Shown here one piece after another: positions 1-9,276 of a DNA stretch of 64,000 nt. How positions within the stretch are numbered: the first letter of the stretch is position 1; each line of letters opens with the position of its first letter. The notes under the pieces were generated by a model. It saw nothing but the letters and a program-made list of their open reading frames with translations. It was not told the origin of the DNA and made no database searches. Origin of the DNA: Natronomonas salsuginis (lineage in GTDB: Archaea > Halobacteriota > Halobacteria > Halobacteriales > Haloarculaceae); contig NZ_QKNX01000001.1 in assembly GCF_005239135.1 (NCBI RefSeq), positions 744,001-808,000 on the forward strand, given 5' to 3'. Position numbers and translations under genes: made by a program.

Positions 1-1350
1 ATCATCGAGGACGCCGCCCAACACGCGGATCTGCTCCAGAAGCTGTTGAATGTCCCCGACGAAGGGACGGTGAAGCTCGACAAGGGGATCGGGATGGATC
101 TCGACACCCAGATGGTCATCATCTCGAACCCCGATCTCGAAGCGCAGCTGAACCAACACACCGGCATGGAGGGGTCCGATCCGTTGAAGGCGCTCAAACG
201 CCGGCTGGACAAACACGAGTTCGCCTATCTGACGAACCTCTCGTTAGAAGCGGAACTGCTCCGTCGCGAGCTCACGAACGAGACGTCGATCTGGGAGGCC
301 GACAGCTACGAGGAACTCGAATCGATGGTCCGCGAACCCGTTAGAATATCCGTCCGCGGGGCCGACGGCACCGTCCGTAACCGTGAACTCGCCCCGCACG
401 CCATCGAGGCGGCGGCGCTGTACGCCGTCGGCTCGCGTCTCGACATCGAGGTGTTGCCGCCGGGCGTGGATCTCGTCGACAAGGCGCTGCTCTACGACCG
501 AGGCTACCTACAAGACGGCGACGAACGGCGCTACCGCGAGGAGTTCGACTTCGGCGCGCCCGACGACGGAACCCGCGGCATCCCAGTCACGTACACGCGC
601 GACGTCCTCGCCGACTTGCTCCACGAGGACCCCGAGCGTCGGCACCCGTCGCTCGCCGTCGAGGACGTCATCATGCCGCGGGACGTGTTGAACGCGATGG
701 TCGACGGGCTCGACGACGCGCCGGTGTTCTCGCCGAACGAACGGACCGAGTACGAGAACCGGCTCGTCCCGGTGAAAAACCACGTCTTCGGCTGTCAGGA
801 AGCCGATGTCATCGACGCGATCATGCGCGAGAAGCGAGTCGACGAGGCGACCGTCGAGGAGTACATCGAACACGTGTACGCGTGGGTCGAGGGCGAACGA
901 ATCGAGAACGACCGCGGCGAGACCGTCGATCCGGATCCGCTGAAGATGAAGGTGTTCGAGATCGAACACCTCGGCCGATTCGACGGGAGCGACTACGACG
1001 GCTCCGAGCCGACGGAGGACGTCGAAGCGTTCCGCGCTGAGAAGATCATCACGGCGTTGAACCGCCACGCGTGGCGGAACCGCGACGAGGACTTCCGCGT
1101 GTCCGACGTCGATCCAAGGGAGATCCCGGTCATCAGAACCGTGCTTGGCAGCCACGATTGGGACGCCGTCGGTCGAACGTTCGAGGACTTCGACCCGGAT
1201 CAGTGGGACGACCCGCCCTCGGGGACTGAGACGGAGGCGATCAAGGCGCGAACGCTGCGGAACCTCCAGGAGATGTTCGGCTACTCCGCGGCCTCCGCGG
1301 AGCTGACGAGCCGGCACGTCATGGGCCAGGTGAGCTACAGATGGGACTGA
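1..1350 (+). CDS. prkA: PrkA-type serine protein kinase, C-terminal part (5' end outside window)
   Basis: The reading frame is open from the first base and ends in TGA at 1348-1350, giving 449 residues of a longer protein whose start lies to the left. The visible part matches the end of the AAA-like region and the C-terminal PrkA domain (for example VKLDKGIGMDLDTQ near residue 22). PrkA/YeaG proteins are serine kinases or ATPases linked to stress and starvation in bacteria. The assignment is strengthened by the next two genes, a DUF444 (YeaH/YhbH) gene 12 bases downstream and a SpoVR gene, which are the classic partners. The P-loop is not visible because the N-terminus is missing. A TTG at 46 could mimic a start, but the frame clearly continues upstream. 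Confidence 0.85.
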   Translation: MIEDAAQHADLLQKLLNVPDEGTVKLDKGIGMDLDTQMVIISNPDLEAQLNQHTGMEGSDPLKALKRRLDKHEFAYLTNLSLEAELLRRELTNETSIWEADSYEELESMVREPVRISVRGADGTVRNRELAPHAIEAAALYAVGSRLDIEVLPPGVDLVDKALLYDRGYLQDGDERRYREEFDFGAPDDGTRGIPVTYTRDVLADLLHEDPERRHPSLAVEDVIMPRDVLNAMVDGLDDAPVFSPNERTEYENRLVPVKNHVFGCQEADVIDAIMREKRVDEATVEEYIEHVYAWVEGERIENDRGETVDPDPLKMKVFEIEHLGRFDGSDYDGSEPTEDVEAFRAEKIITALNRHAWRNRDEDFRVSDVDPREIPVIRTVLGSHDWDAVGRTFEDFDPDQWDDPPSGTETEAIKARTLRNLQEMFGYSAASAELTSRHVMGQVSYRWD

Positions 1351-1362
1351 CGGTGTGTGATC

Positions 1363-2688
1363 ATGGGACGTAAAGACGACCTCGAACGGTATCGCGAAGT
1401 CGGCGAGGCGAAGCGACAGGACCTCGCCGAGTTCATCCAGTACGGCGACCTCGGGAACTCCCGTCCCGACGAGATCAAGATCCCGATCAAAATCGTCGAC
1501 CTGCCGGCGTTCGTCTACGACCCGCGAGACCTGGGCGGCGTCGGCCAGGGACAGGGCGGGACGCCGGGCGTGGGCGACCCCGTTGGCGAGCCGCAACCCG
1601 GTGACGGCGATGGGGACGGCGACGAGTCGGGCGACCCGGGCGAAGAGGGCGGCGAGCACGAGTACTACGAGATGGATCCCGAGGAGTTCGCTCGGGAACT
1701 CGACGAGGAACTCGGCCTCGACCTCGATCCGAAGGGCAAGAAGGTAATCGAGGAGAAGGAAGGCGATTACACCGACATCACCCGTACCGGTCCAGCGAGC
1801 ACCCTCGACTTCGAACGGCTATTCAAGCAGGGACTCAAGCGGACGTTGGCGATGGACTTCGACGAATCGTACGTCGAGGAGGCGCTCCGCGTGAACGGGT
1901 GGGGACCGGCGACGGTCTTCGAGTGGGCGCGCGGCGAACGCATCCCGGTTTCGCGGGCGTGGATCGAGGATGCCTACGAATCCATTCCCGAGTCAGAGCG
2001 CTCACGGTGGTCGTCGATCGAGGAAATGAACGAGAACGTCGAGCGGGAGTCCACAGCGACCCGTATCCGTCGCGACGGGATCGACGAGATTCCGCTCAGA
2101 CGCGAGGACGAGCGATACCGTTTCCCCGAGATCGTCGAGGAGCGCGAGCGAAACGTGGTCGTGGTCAACATTCGCGACGTGTCGGGCTCGATGCGCGAGG
2201 CGAAACGCGAACTGGTCGAGCGGACGTTCACGCCGCTGGATTGGTATCTGACGGGCAAGTACGATAACGCCGAGTTCGTCTACATCGCCCACGACGCCGA
2301 CGCCTGGGAGGTAGAACGTGAGGAGTTCTTCGGCATCCGCTCGGGCGGCGGGACGCGTATCTCCAGCGCCTACGAACTCGCCGCGGAGATACTGGAGGAG
2401 GCGTACCCGTGGAGCGACTGGAACCGATACGTGTTCGCGGCGGGCGACTCGGAGAACTCCTCGAACGACACCGACGACCGGGTGATCCCGCTGATGGAAT
2501 CCATCCCGGCGAATCTCCACGCCTACGTGGAGACGCAACCATCGGGCAACGCGATCAACGCGACCCACGCCTCGGAGGTCGAGAGCCACTTCGCCGACGA
2601 CTCGAACGTCGCCGTCGCGTACGTGCAGGGACCCGAGGACGTCGTGAACGCGATATACACGATACTCAGCACCGAGGAAGACTCATGA
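1363..2688 (+). CDS. DUF444 family protein (YeaH/YhbH-like, VWA fold)
   Basis: This 441-residue protein belongs to the DUF444/YeaH/YhbH family that travels with PrkA kinases. It has a conserved N-terminus, an acidic Gly/Asp-rich linker around residues 60-100, and a von Willebrand A-like domain with a metal-site motif DVSGSM at residues 272-277. [14 protein letters not shown] segment further on fits the second metal-binding loop. I chose ATG 1363 ([10 protein letters not shown]) over the in-frame GTG at 1357 because family members begin at this point. It starts 12 bases after prkA and its stop overlaps the SpoVR start as ATGA, so the three genes form one operon. The biochemical role is unknown; it presumably works with the kinase. 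Confidence 0.88.
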   Translation: MGRKDDLERYREVGEAKRQDLAEFIQYGDLGNSRPDEIKIPIKIVDLPAFVYDPRDLGGVGQGQGGTPGVGDPVGEPQPGDGDGDGDESGDPGEEGGEHEYYEMDPEEFARELDEELGLDLDPKGKKVIEEKEGDYTDITRTGPASTLDFERLFKQGLKRTLAMDFDESYVEEALRVNGWGPATVFEWARGERIPVSRAWIEDAYESIPESERSRWSSIEEMNENVERESTATRIRRDGIDEIPLRREDERYRFPEIVEERERNVVVVNIRDVSGSMREAKRELVERTFTPLDWYLTGKYDNAEFVYIAHDADAWEVEREEFFGIRSGGGTRISSAYELAAEILEEAYPWSDWNRYVFAAGDSENSSNDTDDRVIPLMESIPANLHAYVETQPSGNAINATHASEVESHFADDSNVAVAYVQGPEDVVNAIYTILSTEEDS

Positions 2689-4673
2689 GCACCGACGACA
2701 GATTCCACAAGCAGCGTATCGCGAGGGGGCTCGAAACGCCGGCTCGCGAGGCGAACGAACTCGCGCGCAAGCTGGGGCTCGATCCCTTCGAAGTGAACTA
2801 CTGGATCGTTGACTACGACGAGATGAACGAACTCATCGCCTACGGCGGCTTCCAGCGGCGGTACCCCCACTGGCGGTGGGGGATGAACTACGATCGCCAG
2901 CGCAAACAGCGGCAGTTCCTCGGTGGCAAGGCCTTCGAGATCGTCAACAACGACGACCCCTCGAACGCGTTCTTGCAAGAATCGAACTCGCTGGCCGATC
3001 AGAAGGCCGTCATCACGCACGTGGAGGCCCACTCGGATTTCTTCAAGCACAACGAGTGGTTCCGGATGTTCGGCGAGTCGCCGAACGCGGCCGCCATGCT
3101 GGAGCGACACGCAGAGGCGATCGCCGAGTACATGGAGAATCCGGACGTCTCGCGGGAGGCCGTCGAGGAGTGGATCGATCACGTCCTCTGTCTGGAGGAC
3201 AACATCGATCAACACCGGCCGTTCACGGCGACGCGCGAGTGGGACGGTTCCTCGGCGACGACGGCGGATCTCGACGAGCGGTTGGGCGAACTCGATCTGT
3301 CCGAGGAGGTTCGTCGTGAAGTGTTCGACGAGGCGTGGGTGGATTCGATGGCCGACGAACGCGACGGCGCGCGGTTTCCGGCCGATCCCGAACGGGACCT
3401 ACTTGCCTTCCTCGCCTCGCACGGGATGGCCTACGACGAGGAGTCGGAGAAAGCGGTCGAGTTCGAGGAGTGGCAGCGGGAGGTGTTGGAGCTGTTGCGC
3501 AAGGAGGCGTACTACTTCGCGCCGCAGAAGATGACGAAGGTGATGAACGAGGGGTGGGCCGTCTACCACGAATCGCGGATGATGGCTGACGAGAACTTCG
3601 CGGGCGACGACGAGTTCGTCTCCTACGCGGATCACATGGCGCAGGTTCTCGGCTCGCCGGGGTTGAATCCGTACAAACTCGGCTTCGAACTCTGGCAGTA
3701 CGTGGAGAACCGCCGCAACCGCCGCGAGGTGATCGAACACCTGCTCCGCGTCGACGGCGTAACCTGGCGGAACTTCGCTGAGACGGTCGATTTCGACCTC
3801 GTGTTGGAGCATCTGGAGCCGGATCCGATCGTCGCCGATCCGGTCGGCAACCTCGATTCGCTCGATTCCAGCGATCCGCGGATCGACGCGGAGGCGCTCG
3901 AACGAGCTCGGAATGGAGCGTTGTCCGACCTGAGCCGACGGGCGTGGAAACTGCTTACCTACGAGGGCATGGCCGAACGCCACTACTCGCTCACGAAGCG
4001 GTCGAATCGCGGGTTCCTCAAGCGGGTCACGCAGGCCGAACTCGAACGGATCGCCCGGTATCTGTTCGATACCGAACGGTACGGTTCTGTCGAGGAGGCC
4101 GTCACGGCGGTCGATCGGACGGCGGGATGGGAGCGGATGTTCGAGATCCGCGAGAGCCACAACGACGTGACGTTCCTCGACGCGTTCCTCACGGACGAGT
4201 TCGTCGAGGAAAACGACTACTTCACCTACGAGTACAGCCGCATGACCGAGGACTTTAGGGTTACGTCGACGGCCGCCGCGGACGTGAAAAAGAAGCTGAT
4301 GTTGCAGTTCACGAACTTCGGCAAACCGACCGTCGCGATTCACGACGCGAACTTCCGGAACCGAAACGAGCTGCTCCTCGCACACCACTACAACGGCGTC
4401 CACCTCGACGTTCGAGAGGCCAAACAGACGTTGGAACGCGTCTTCGAGCTGTGGGGTCGGCCGGTCGCCCTGAAGACGATCAGAAAGGAGTTCGACCAAC
4501 ACGACGTCGACGTGGCCAGACGACGCGGCCGAGAACCGGAGCCGATCGAGCGGGGAATCCTCATCCGGTTCGACGGGGAATCGTTCGAGGAGGAGGAGCT
4601 GTCGGACGCGGAGGTTGAGGAGATCGCCGCTACCGAGGTCGATTACGACACGAAGCCCGACGAGTGGCTTTAG
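2685..4673 (+). CDS. SpoVR family protein
   Basis: This 662-residue protein is a full-length SpoVR/YcgB family member. The N-terminal hallmark is visible: [19 protein letters not shown] near residues 39-57, followed by a [13 protein letters not shown] segment. A conserved [15 protein letters not shown]-type stretch lies near residues 110-125, and [15 protein letters not shown] near 285-299 carries acid and His residues that could bind metal, although no activity is established. The ATG overlaps the DUF444 stop (ATGA), implying translational coupling. SpoVR is named for spore cortex formation in Bacillus, but the family is widespread in non-sporulating bacteria and archaea next to PrkA and DUF444, so a general stress role is more likely here. 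Confidence 0.9.
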   Translation: MSTDDRFHKQRIARGLETPAREANELARKLGLDPFEVNYWIVDYDEMNELIAYGGFQRRYPHWRWGMNYDRQRKQRQFLGGKAFEIVNNDDPSNAFLQESNSLADQKAVITHVEAHSDFFKHNEWFRMFGESPNAAAMLERHAEAIAEYMENPDVSREAVEEWIDHVLCLEDNIDQHRPFTATREWDGSSATTADLDERLGELDLSEEVRREVFDEAWVDSMADERDGARFPADPERDLLAFLASHGMAYDEESEKAVEFEEWQREVLELLRKEAYYFAPQKMTKVMNEGWAVYHESRMMADENFAGDDEFVSYADHMAQVLGSPGLNPYKLGFELWQYVENRRNRREVIEHLLRVDGVTWRNFAETVDFDLVLEHLEPDPIVADPVGNLDSLDSSDPRIDAEALERARNGALSDLSRRAWKLLTYEGMAERHYSLTKRSNRGFLKRVTQAELERIARYLFDTERYGSVEEAVTAVDRTAGWERMFEIRESHNDVTFLDAFLTDEFVEENDYFTYEYSRMTEDFRVTSTAAADVKKKLMLQFTNFGKPTVAIHDANFRNRNELLLAHHYNGVHLDVREAKQTLERVFELWGRPVALKTIRKEFDQHDVDVARRRGREPEPIERGILIRFDGESFEEEELSDAEVEEIAATEVDYDTKPDEWL

Positions 4674-4760
4674 ACGACGGTCGATCGGTCCCCTTCGGCG
4701 TTCGTTTCCGCCGTCCCGCCGCTTCGGGAGTCCGTTCGCATCTTCTTTCGACCGCAGAAT

Positions 4761-4770
4761 TCCATAATTT
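4761..4770 (+). promoter_or_regulatory. Putative TATA box for the DUF7344-like gene
   Basis: The AT-rich run CATAATTT lies about 31 bases before the GTG start at 4798, the usual spacing for a leaderless haloarchaeal transcript. Confidence 0.35.
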
Positions 4771-4797
4771 CAATAGACTCGCTCTGTAACGGACGGT

Positions 4798-5352
4798 GTG
4801 GCAAGGACTGTGGGGGACGAGTCGGCGACCGAGGATCTCGATGAGGCCACGATTCACGACGTGCTTCGGAACGATCGCCGCCGACTGGTTATCGAGGCGC
4901 TTCAACAGGGGGACGGAACGGCGACGGTCGGCGATCTCGCGGAGGTGGTCGCCGCCCGCGAGGTTGGAGACGATCCCCCACCGAAGAACAAGCGCCAATC
5001 GGTCTACGTCTCGCTGCATCAGACGCACCTCCCCAAACTCAATTCGCTGGATATCGTGGCGTACAATTCGGATTGCGGGCACGTTCGATTGCTCGATCGC
5101 GTTCGGGAGGTCGAAGTGTACATGGAGGTCGTCCCGGCGTACGGCCTGTCGTGGGGTGAGTTCTACTTCGGCTGGGGACTGTTGGGGATACTGGCGGTGG
5201 TTGCGGTTCGGATCGGCGTCCCCGGCGCGTCGGCAATCGATTCGACCGCCCTCGCCGGCGTCTTCTGTCTTGGACTGATGGCGGCGTCGGCGTACCACGT
5301 TTACAGCCAGCAGGATCGAATCCTTTTTCAGCGGCTGTTGGACCGAGGCTAA
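4798..5352 (+). CDS. DUF7344-like winged-helix protein with C-terminal membrane segments
   Basis: This 184-residue protein has an N-terminal winged-helix-like domain (residues about 15-110) with the pattern typical of the haloarchaeal DUF7344 group: a DVLRNDRRRLVIEAL helix, a DLAEVVAARE helix and a KRQSVYVSLHQTHLPKL recognition-like helix. Residues about 125-170 form two hydrophobic helices, so the DNA-binding domain is probably tethered to the inner face of the membrane. The start is GTG 4798. It stands alone between the SpoVR operon and the HiPIP gene. It may be a membrane-linked transcription regulator; the target is unknown. Confidence 0.7.
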   Translation: MARTVGDESATEDLDEATIHDVLRNDRRRLVIEALQQGDGTATVGDLAEVVAAREVGDDPPPKNKRQSVYVSLHQTHLPKLNSLDIVAYNSDCGHVRLLDRVREVEVYMEVVPAYGLSWGEFYFGWGLLGILAVVAVRIGVPGASAIDSTALAGVFCLGLMAASAYHVYSQQDRILFQRLLDRG

Positions 5353-5389
5353 CGGAGCGACTGGATCGACGTTTCGATGTTCGGACAAC

Positions 5390-5395
5390 TATTAT
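5390..5395 (+). promoter_or_regulatory. Putative TATA box for the HiPIP gene
   Basis: TATTAT lies about 32 bases before ATG 5425, consistent with a nearly leaderless transcript. Confidence 0.35.
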
Positions 5396-5424
5396 CACCA
5401 TGGGGCGTGAACGGTTTAGCGTAA

Positions 5425-5943
5425 ATGGTCGATGACAGCGACTCACAGGGTACGGGAAACGAGGGGACCGTCGAAACCATCCGCCGCCGACGACTGCTAG
5501 GGTTGGTGGGCGGCGCTTCGGTCACCGCGACCGCGGGATGTCTCGGCTTCGGTGGATCATCGGACGGTAGCGGGGACCTCTCGGGTCGAGCCGACGATTG
5601 GTGCGTCGAGGAGAACAACACCGACGTCCCGGAAGTGTTTTTGACCGCCGAGAGCATCGACGGTATCGTCCGTGACCCGGACGACATGACGCCGCGGAGC
5701 GAGGCCGCCTATCAGTGTCACCCACAGGGGTACCAACTCTGCGCGAACTGCCGGTATTTCATTCCGGGGAAACCGGACGAAACCGACGACAAAAAGGACG
5801 TGGGCGCGTGTGCGATCGTCGAGGGACGCGTTCGGTCGCAGGACTGGTGTGCGCTGTATCAAGAAACCCAAGATCTCGCGGAGTTCCCAAATCCGGGTCC
5901 GCTCGAGGAGCCGGGGACGCAGAAAGCCCCCGATCTGAGCTAG
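5425..5943 (+). CDS. High-potential iron-sulfur protein (HiPIP), Tat-exported lipoprotein
   Basis: This 172-residue protein carries a twin-arginine signal (RRRRLLGLVGG, residues 20-30) followed by a lipobox TAGC with Cys39, so it is probably exported folded by Tat and lipid-anchored. Four further cysteines, C106-x2-C109-x19-C129-x12-C142, match the HiPIP 4Fe-4S cluster pattern, with the CANCRYF and DWCALY contexts usual for the family. HiPIPs are small electron carriers; this one would sit on the outer face of the membrane. Additional cysteines C60 and C98 lie in the N-terminal extension. It appears to be monocistronic. Redox partner unknown. Confidence 0.82.
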   Translation: MVDDSDSQGTGNEGTVETIRRRRLLGLVGGASVTATAGCLGFGGSSDGSGDLSGRADDWCVEENNTDVPEVFLTAESIDGIVRDPDDMTPRSEAAYQCHPQGYQLCANCRYFIPGKPDETDDKKDVGACAIVEGRVRSQDWCALYQETQDLAEFPNPGPLEEPGTQKAPDLS

Positions 5944-5979
5944 ACCACCGTCGTCGACGTGGACGTTTTCGTATCGCGG

Positions 5980-6369
5980 CTACCGATACGCTTCGCGGAG
6001 GAACGCGAGCGCCGCCCCGAACATCGCGAGGTTTCCGAAGAACGCAAGTCGCTCGCCGTCGCGGTCGTCCGGATCGGCGTTCCAGAAATCGTGCATGGTT
6101 AGCGTGACGACCGCAAGAAAGGTCGTCGCCGCGCCGGTCGCGACCTTCGGGAGTCGCCACAGGGCGATCCCCGCCCCGGCGACGACCATCATCCCCGAAG
6201 CGAACGGTGCCGCGTGTTCTGGCATCGGCACGCCTGCCGACTTCGCGTACTCGACGGTGTCGTCCATATCGCGAAAGTCCTCGGATGCCTGAAGCGCCAG
6301 TCCGAGTCCGAACAGTATTCGCCCGAGCCGCGAGATTCGCCCCGTTTCGGAGTCCGTCTTCGTAGCCAT
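5980..6369 (-). CDS. DoxX-like membrane protein
   Basis: This 129-residue protein has four predicted hydrophobic helices and the layout of the DoxX/SURF4 group: a first helix LGRILFGLGLALQ, then a VEYAKSAGVPMPEHAAPFA loop, then helices ending in TLTMHDFWNADP. The AKSAGVP and MHDFW segments are typical of DoxX relatives. I chose ATG 6369 (MATKTDSE) because the possible upstream GTG 6402 adds only a charged, unconserved extension. It is transcribed away from the isocitrate lyase gene across an AT-rich spacer. Function unknown; some DoxX proteins act in redox stress. Confidence 0.72.
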   Translation of the reverse strand: MATKTDSETGRISRLGRILFGLGLALQASEDFRDMDDTVEYAKSAGVPMPEHAAPFASGMMVVAGAGIALWRLPKVATGAATTFLAVVTLTMHDFWNADPDDRDGERLAFFGNLAMFGAALAFLREAYR

Positions 6370-6439
6370 CGTTCCGTCGGTGTCCTCGCGCGCGACTCTC
6401 ATAGTTGTACCGCCAACACTACCTGTACTACACGATCGT

Positions 6440-6540
6440 TCATGCTAGATACTGACAATCCATTATATAGGTTAAGTGCCACCAAGGAATAGAAACAGTA
6501 TATTTAATATTATCATTATAGTTCATAAAGAATTTATACC
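6440..6540. promoter_or_regulatory. AT-rich divergent control region between DoxX-like gene and aceA
   Basis: About 100 bases of markedly low GC sequence with several TATA-like runs (around 6463, 6500 and 6533) separate the two divergent genes. It is larger and more AT-rich than other spacers in the window and probably holds regulatory sites for the glyoxylate cycle gene. No specific operator could be recognised. Confidence 0.4.
6533..6538 (+). promoter_or_regulatory. Putative TATA box for aceA
   Basis: TTTATA is 31-36 bases before the ATG at 6569, which suits a leaderless or very short-leader transcript. Confidence 0.55.
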
Positions 6541-6568
6541 CCTCGCCGTTCTTCCCAAACGCACACCA

Positions 6569-7633
6569 ATGACGCAGGACAACGACGGAACCGACGAAGT
6601 CGCCAGTCGCGTTCAGAACACCGAATCGATCGTCAGGGACGTCGACAACCCCGCGGCGCGCGAACTCCGTCAGAAGTTCGACGAGCAGGATTTCACCTTT
6701 GCCCCCGGTCTCTACCACGCCCTCGACGCGAGGCTCGCGGAGATGGCCGGGCTGGACGCCGCGTACATGTCCGGCTACTCGACGGTGCTCGGCCAGTTCG
6801 GGTTCCCGGACCTCGAGATGGTCACGATGACCGAGATGGTCGAGAACGCAAAGCGGATCGTCGAAGCGACGAACCTTCCGGTCGTCGCCGACTGTGACAC
6901 CGGGTACGGCGGCGTTCACAACGTTCGCCGTGCCGTCCGCGAGTACGAAAAAGCCGGCGTCGCCGCAGTCCACATCGAAGACCAGACGACGCCGAAGCGC
7001 TGCGGACACATCGCCGGCAAGCAGATCATCCCGCGCGACGAGGCTGAAGCGCGTTTCTCCGCCGCCGTCGACGCCAAGCAGTCCGAGGATACGATCGTCA
7101 TCGCCCGGACGGACGCGTACGGCTCCGCGAACGGCGACTGGGAGGAACACCTCGAGCGCGGGCGCATCTACGCCGACGCGGGCGTCGATCTGGTCTGGCC
7201 CGAAATGCCCGATCCGTCCCGCGAGGACGCCGTCAACTACGCCGAGACGATCCACGAGACGCACCCCGAACTGGACCTCGCGTTCAACTACTCCAGTTCC
7301 TTCGCGTGGTCGAAAGAGGAGGATCCGCTCACGTTCCAAGAGCTCGGTGACCTCGGCTACCAGTACATCTTCATCACGCTATACGCGCTCCACTCCGGCG
7401 CACACGCGGTCTACGAGGATATGGCCAACATCGCCGAGAACGATGAGGAAGCCCAGTTCGACCTGGAGGGCCGCTATCTCGACCACCCGACCGAGAGCCA
7501 CCACGAACTCTCGTTCGTCTCGCGATTCCAGAACATCGAAGCGCAGTTCGATCCGGAGGCACAGGCACGAATGGAGCAGTCCGCCGGATTCACAGAGGAA
7601 GAGAGCGATCCGCTGACTTCGGGCGACGACTGA
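6569..7633 (+). CDS. aceA: Isocitrate lyase
   Basis: This 354-residue enzyme cleaves isocitrate to glyoxylate and succinate, the first glyoxylate-cycle step. Visible family features are the metal-binding DCDTGYGG loop (residues 108-115), HIEDQ (135-139) and the catalytic KRCGH motif at 143-147 with Cys145. The length fits haloarchaeal isocitrate lyases, which are shorter than the E. coli enzyme. ATG 6569 (MTQDND) is preferred because a TATA box sits about 31 bases upstream, whereas an in-frame extension to 6476 covers that promoter. Malate synthase follows in the same direction, which supports isocitrate lyase over the related methylisocitrate lyase. The separate AT-rich upstream region suggests its own regulation, as expected for growth on acetate or fatty acids. 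Confidence 0.92.
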   Translation: MTQDNDGTDEVASRVQNTESIVRDVDNPAARELRQKFDEQDFTFAPGLYHALDARLAEMAGLDAAYMSGYSTVLGQFGFPDLEMVTMTEMVENAKRIVEATNLPVVADCDTGYGGVHNVRRAVREYEKAGVAAVHIEDQTTPKRCGHIAGKQIIPRDEAEARFSAAVDAKQSEDTIVIARTDAYGSANGDWEEHLERGRIYADAGVDLVWPEMPDPSREDAVNYAETIHETHPELDLAFNYSSSFAWSKEEDPLTFQELGDLGYQYIFITLYALHSGAHAVYEDMANIAENDEEAQFDLEGRYLDHPTESHHELSFVSRFQNIEAQFDPEAQARMEQSAGFTEEESDPLTSGDD

Positions 7634-7851
7634 GATCGGAGCTCGGCTGGGCGTGGGGTGGTGGGATGCGCCGAACACATCTTTTGGGGAGTTTGTGTGG
7701 GACCGAATCGAACACCCGCCGTCTCGCGTTTCATCATTGCGAACGCACCGCGGGCAACCTACAGCATCGAATGTGATGGATAGCGCCCCGATAGACGCAT
7801 TAAACCGGCGTTATGGAGTCTAAAAGCCGCACGAACGATCGATTCGGCCAG

Positions 7852-7859
7852 TTTTAATA
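7852..7859 (+). promoter_or_regulatory. Putative TATA box for aceB
   Basis: TTTTAATA lies about 32 bases before ATG 7888, so malate synthase probably has its own promoter within the 254-base spacer after aceA. The rest of the spacer shows no gene. Confidence 0.5.
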
Positions 7860-7887
7860 TGCACCCTTCAGTCGGTACGAACGACTC

Positions 7888-9198
7888 ATGGCTGCAATCG
7901 ACAAGCGTACACACGAGCGAAAATTCGTCCGGACGTTCTTTACCACCCCGACGGCCGTCGAGGGCGAGGACGACTCGGCGAAAATGCTGGAAGGTGCCGC
8001 GGGACTCAGCGGGATGGAGGCCCCCGACGTCTGGGTTCCGGACAACGAGGACGCCACCGCGCCGAACATGCGCGACGAGGGCGCACAGAACATCATCGAC
8101 GTCGTCTCGGAGTACGGCCCCGACTACCCTGGCGAGATCCATCCGCGCGTCGTCTGGCACCGCGACAGTCCGTCGACACGGTATCAGGGCTTTCAGCGAA
8201 TGCTCGAGATCACGGATCCGGACAACGGCGCGGTCGAGTACATCGACGGGTTCGTCATCCCCGAAGTCGGCGACATCGACGACTGGAAGAAAGCCGACGA
8301 GTTCTTCACAATCATCGAGAACGAGCACGGCCTCGAGGAGGGGAGCCTCAAGATGTCCGTCATCATCGAGAGCGGGGCCGCCGAGTTGGCGATGGGCAAG
8401 CTCCGCGACGAGATGGGCAAACCGACCAACAACCTCCAGCGGATGTTCCTCCTCGTCGACGGCGAGGTCGACTACACGAAGGACATGCGCGCGATCACGC
8501 CGACCGGCGGGCTTCCGGCGTGGCCGGAACTGCGACACAACACCTCCCGCGGCGCGAGCGCGAACGGGCTCATTGCGGTCGACGGCCCCTACGACGACAT
8601 CCGCGACGTCGAGGGCTACCGCGAGCGGATGACCGAGAATCAGGCGAAGGGCATGCTGGGCATCTGGTCGCTCACGCCCGGACAGGTCGTCGAAGCCAAC
8701 ACGTCCCCGCTCCCGCCGCAGGCGGGCTACTGGCTCCTCGACGCTGACGGCCGCGAGGTCAAACTCGAACGCGAGGACGGCGTCGAGGTCTACAGCGGGA
8801 ACCGCGTCTCCCTCGAAGAGACCGACGACGGCTACGTTCTCTCTGTCGGGTCAGACGACCTCGAGGTCAGCGAGGAGGAACTGCAGGAGGAACTGCTGGA
8901 CCTGCTGGATTACGTCCCGAGCCTCGACGACATCGTCGACTCCATGGAAGAGTTCGAGGCCGCAAAGGAGTCCGGCAAGGGCGCGATCGCGATGACCCAG
9001 TCGGCGACGGTCGAGATCGACGGCGTGCAGGTCGACGTCAGCCGCGATCGGATGTGGGACGAGGCGACGTATCAGGCGCTTCAAACCCCGATCACGCTGT
9101 TTCAGGACGTCTACGAGAATCGCCCGGACCAGCACGACGACCTCGCCGAACTGTACGACGAGGCGGTCGTCGAGCGCGCGATGGACGTCGGGAACTGA
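7888..9198 (+). CDS. aceB: Malate synthase, haloarchaeal type
   Basis: This 436-residue protein condenses glyoxylate with acetyl-CoA to malate, the second step of the glyoxylate bypass. It resembles the short haloarchaeal malate synthase known from Haloferax rather than the bacterial A or G forms. A CitE-like TIM-barrel region spans roughly residues 20-280, with DNEDA near residue 52, IHPRVVWHRD near 84-93 and VIIESG near 157. An acidic C-terminal domain follows. It lies 254 bases after aceA in the same direction with its own TATA-like element, so the two may be co-expressed without being strictly one operon. Confidence 0.92.
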   Translation: MAAIDKRTHERKFVRTFFTTPTAVEGEDDSAKMLEGAAGLSGMEAPDVWVPDNEDATAPNMRDEGAQNIIDVVSEYGPDYPGEIHPRVVWHRDSPSTRYQGFQRMLEITDPDNGAVEYIDGFVIPEVGDIDDWKKADEFFTIIENEHGLEEGSLKMSVIIESGAAELAMGKLRDEMGKPTNNLQRMFLLVDGEVDYTKDMRAITPTGGLPAWPELRHNTSRGASANGLIAVDGPYDDIRDVEGYRERMTENQAKGMLGIWSLTPGQVVEANTSPLPPQAGYWLLDADGREVKLEREDGVEVYSGNRVSLEETDDGYVLSVGSDDLEVSEEELQEELLDLLDYVPSLDDIVDSMEEFEAAKESGKGAIAMTQSATVEIDGVQVDVSRDRMWDEATYQALQTPITLFQDVYENRPDQHDDLAELYDEAVVERAMDVGN

Positions 9199-9212
9199 CG
9201 CGGCACCGACTG

Positions 9213-9217
9213 TTTTT
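9213..9217 (+). terminator. Possible oligo-T terminator after aceB
   Basis: A T5 run 15 bases after the aceB stop is the kind of signal archaeal RNA polymerase can terminate on. Weak evidence on its own. Confidence 0.25.
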
Positions 9218-9276
9218 GCGCGTAGCCGCCGCGACGTACCGATGGTGCTTTTCCTGGTGACGTCGAAGCGCCGCGC

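Noticed and set aside
508-1659. Minus-strand frame of about 380 codons over prkA and DUF444
   Set aside because: Antisense to two recognised genes and no conserved motifs.
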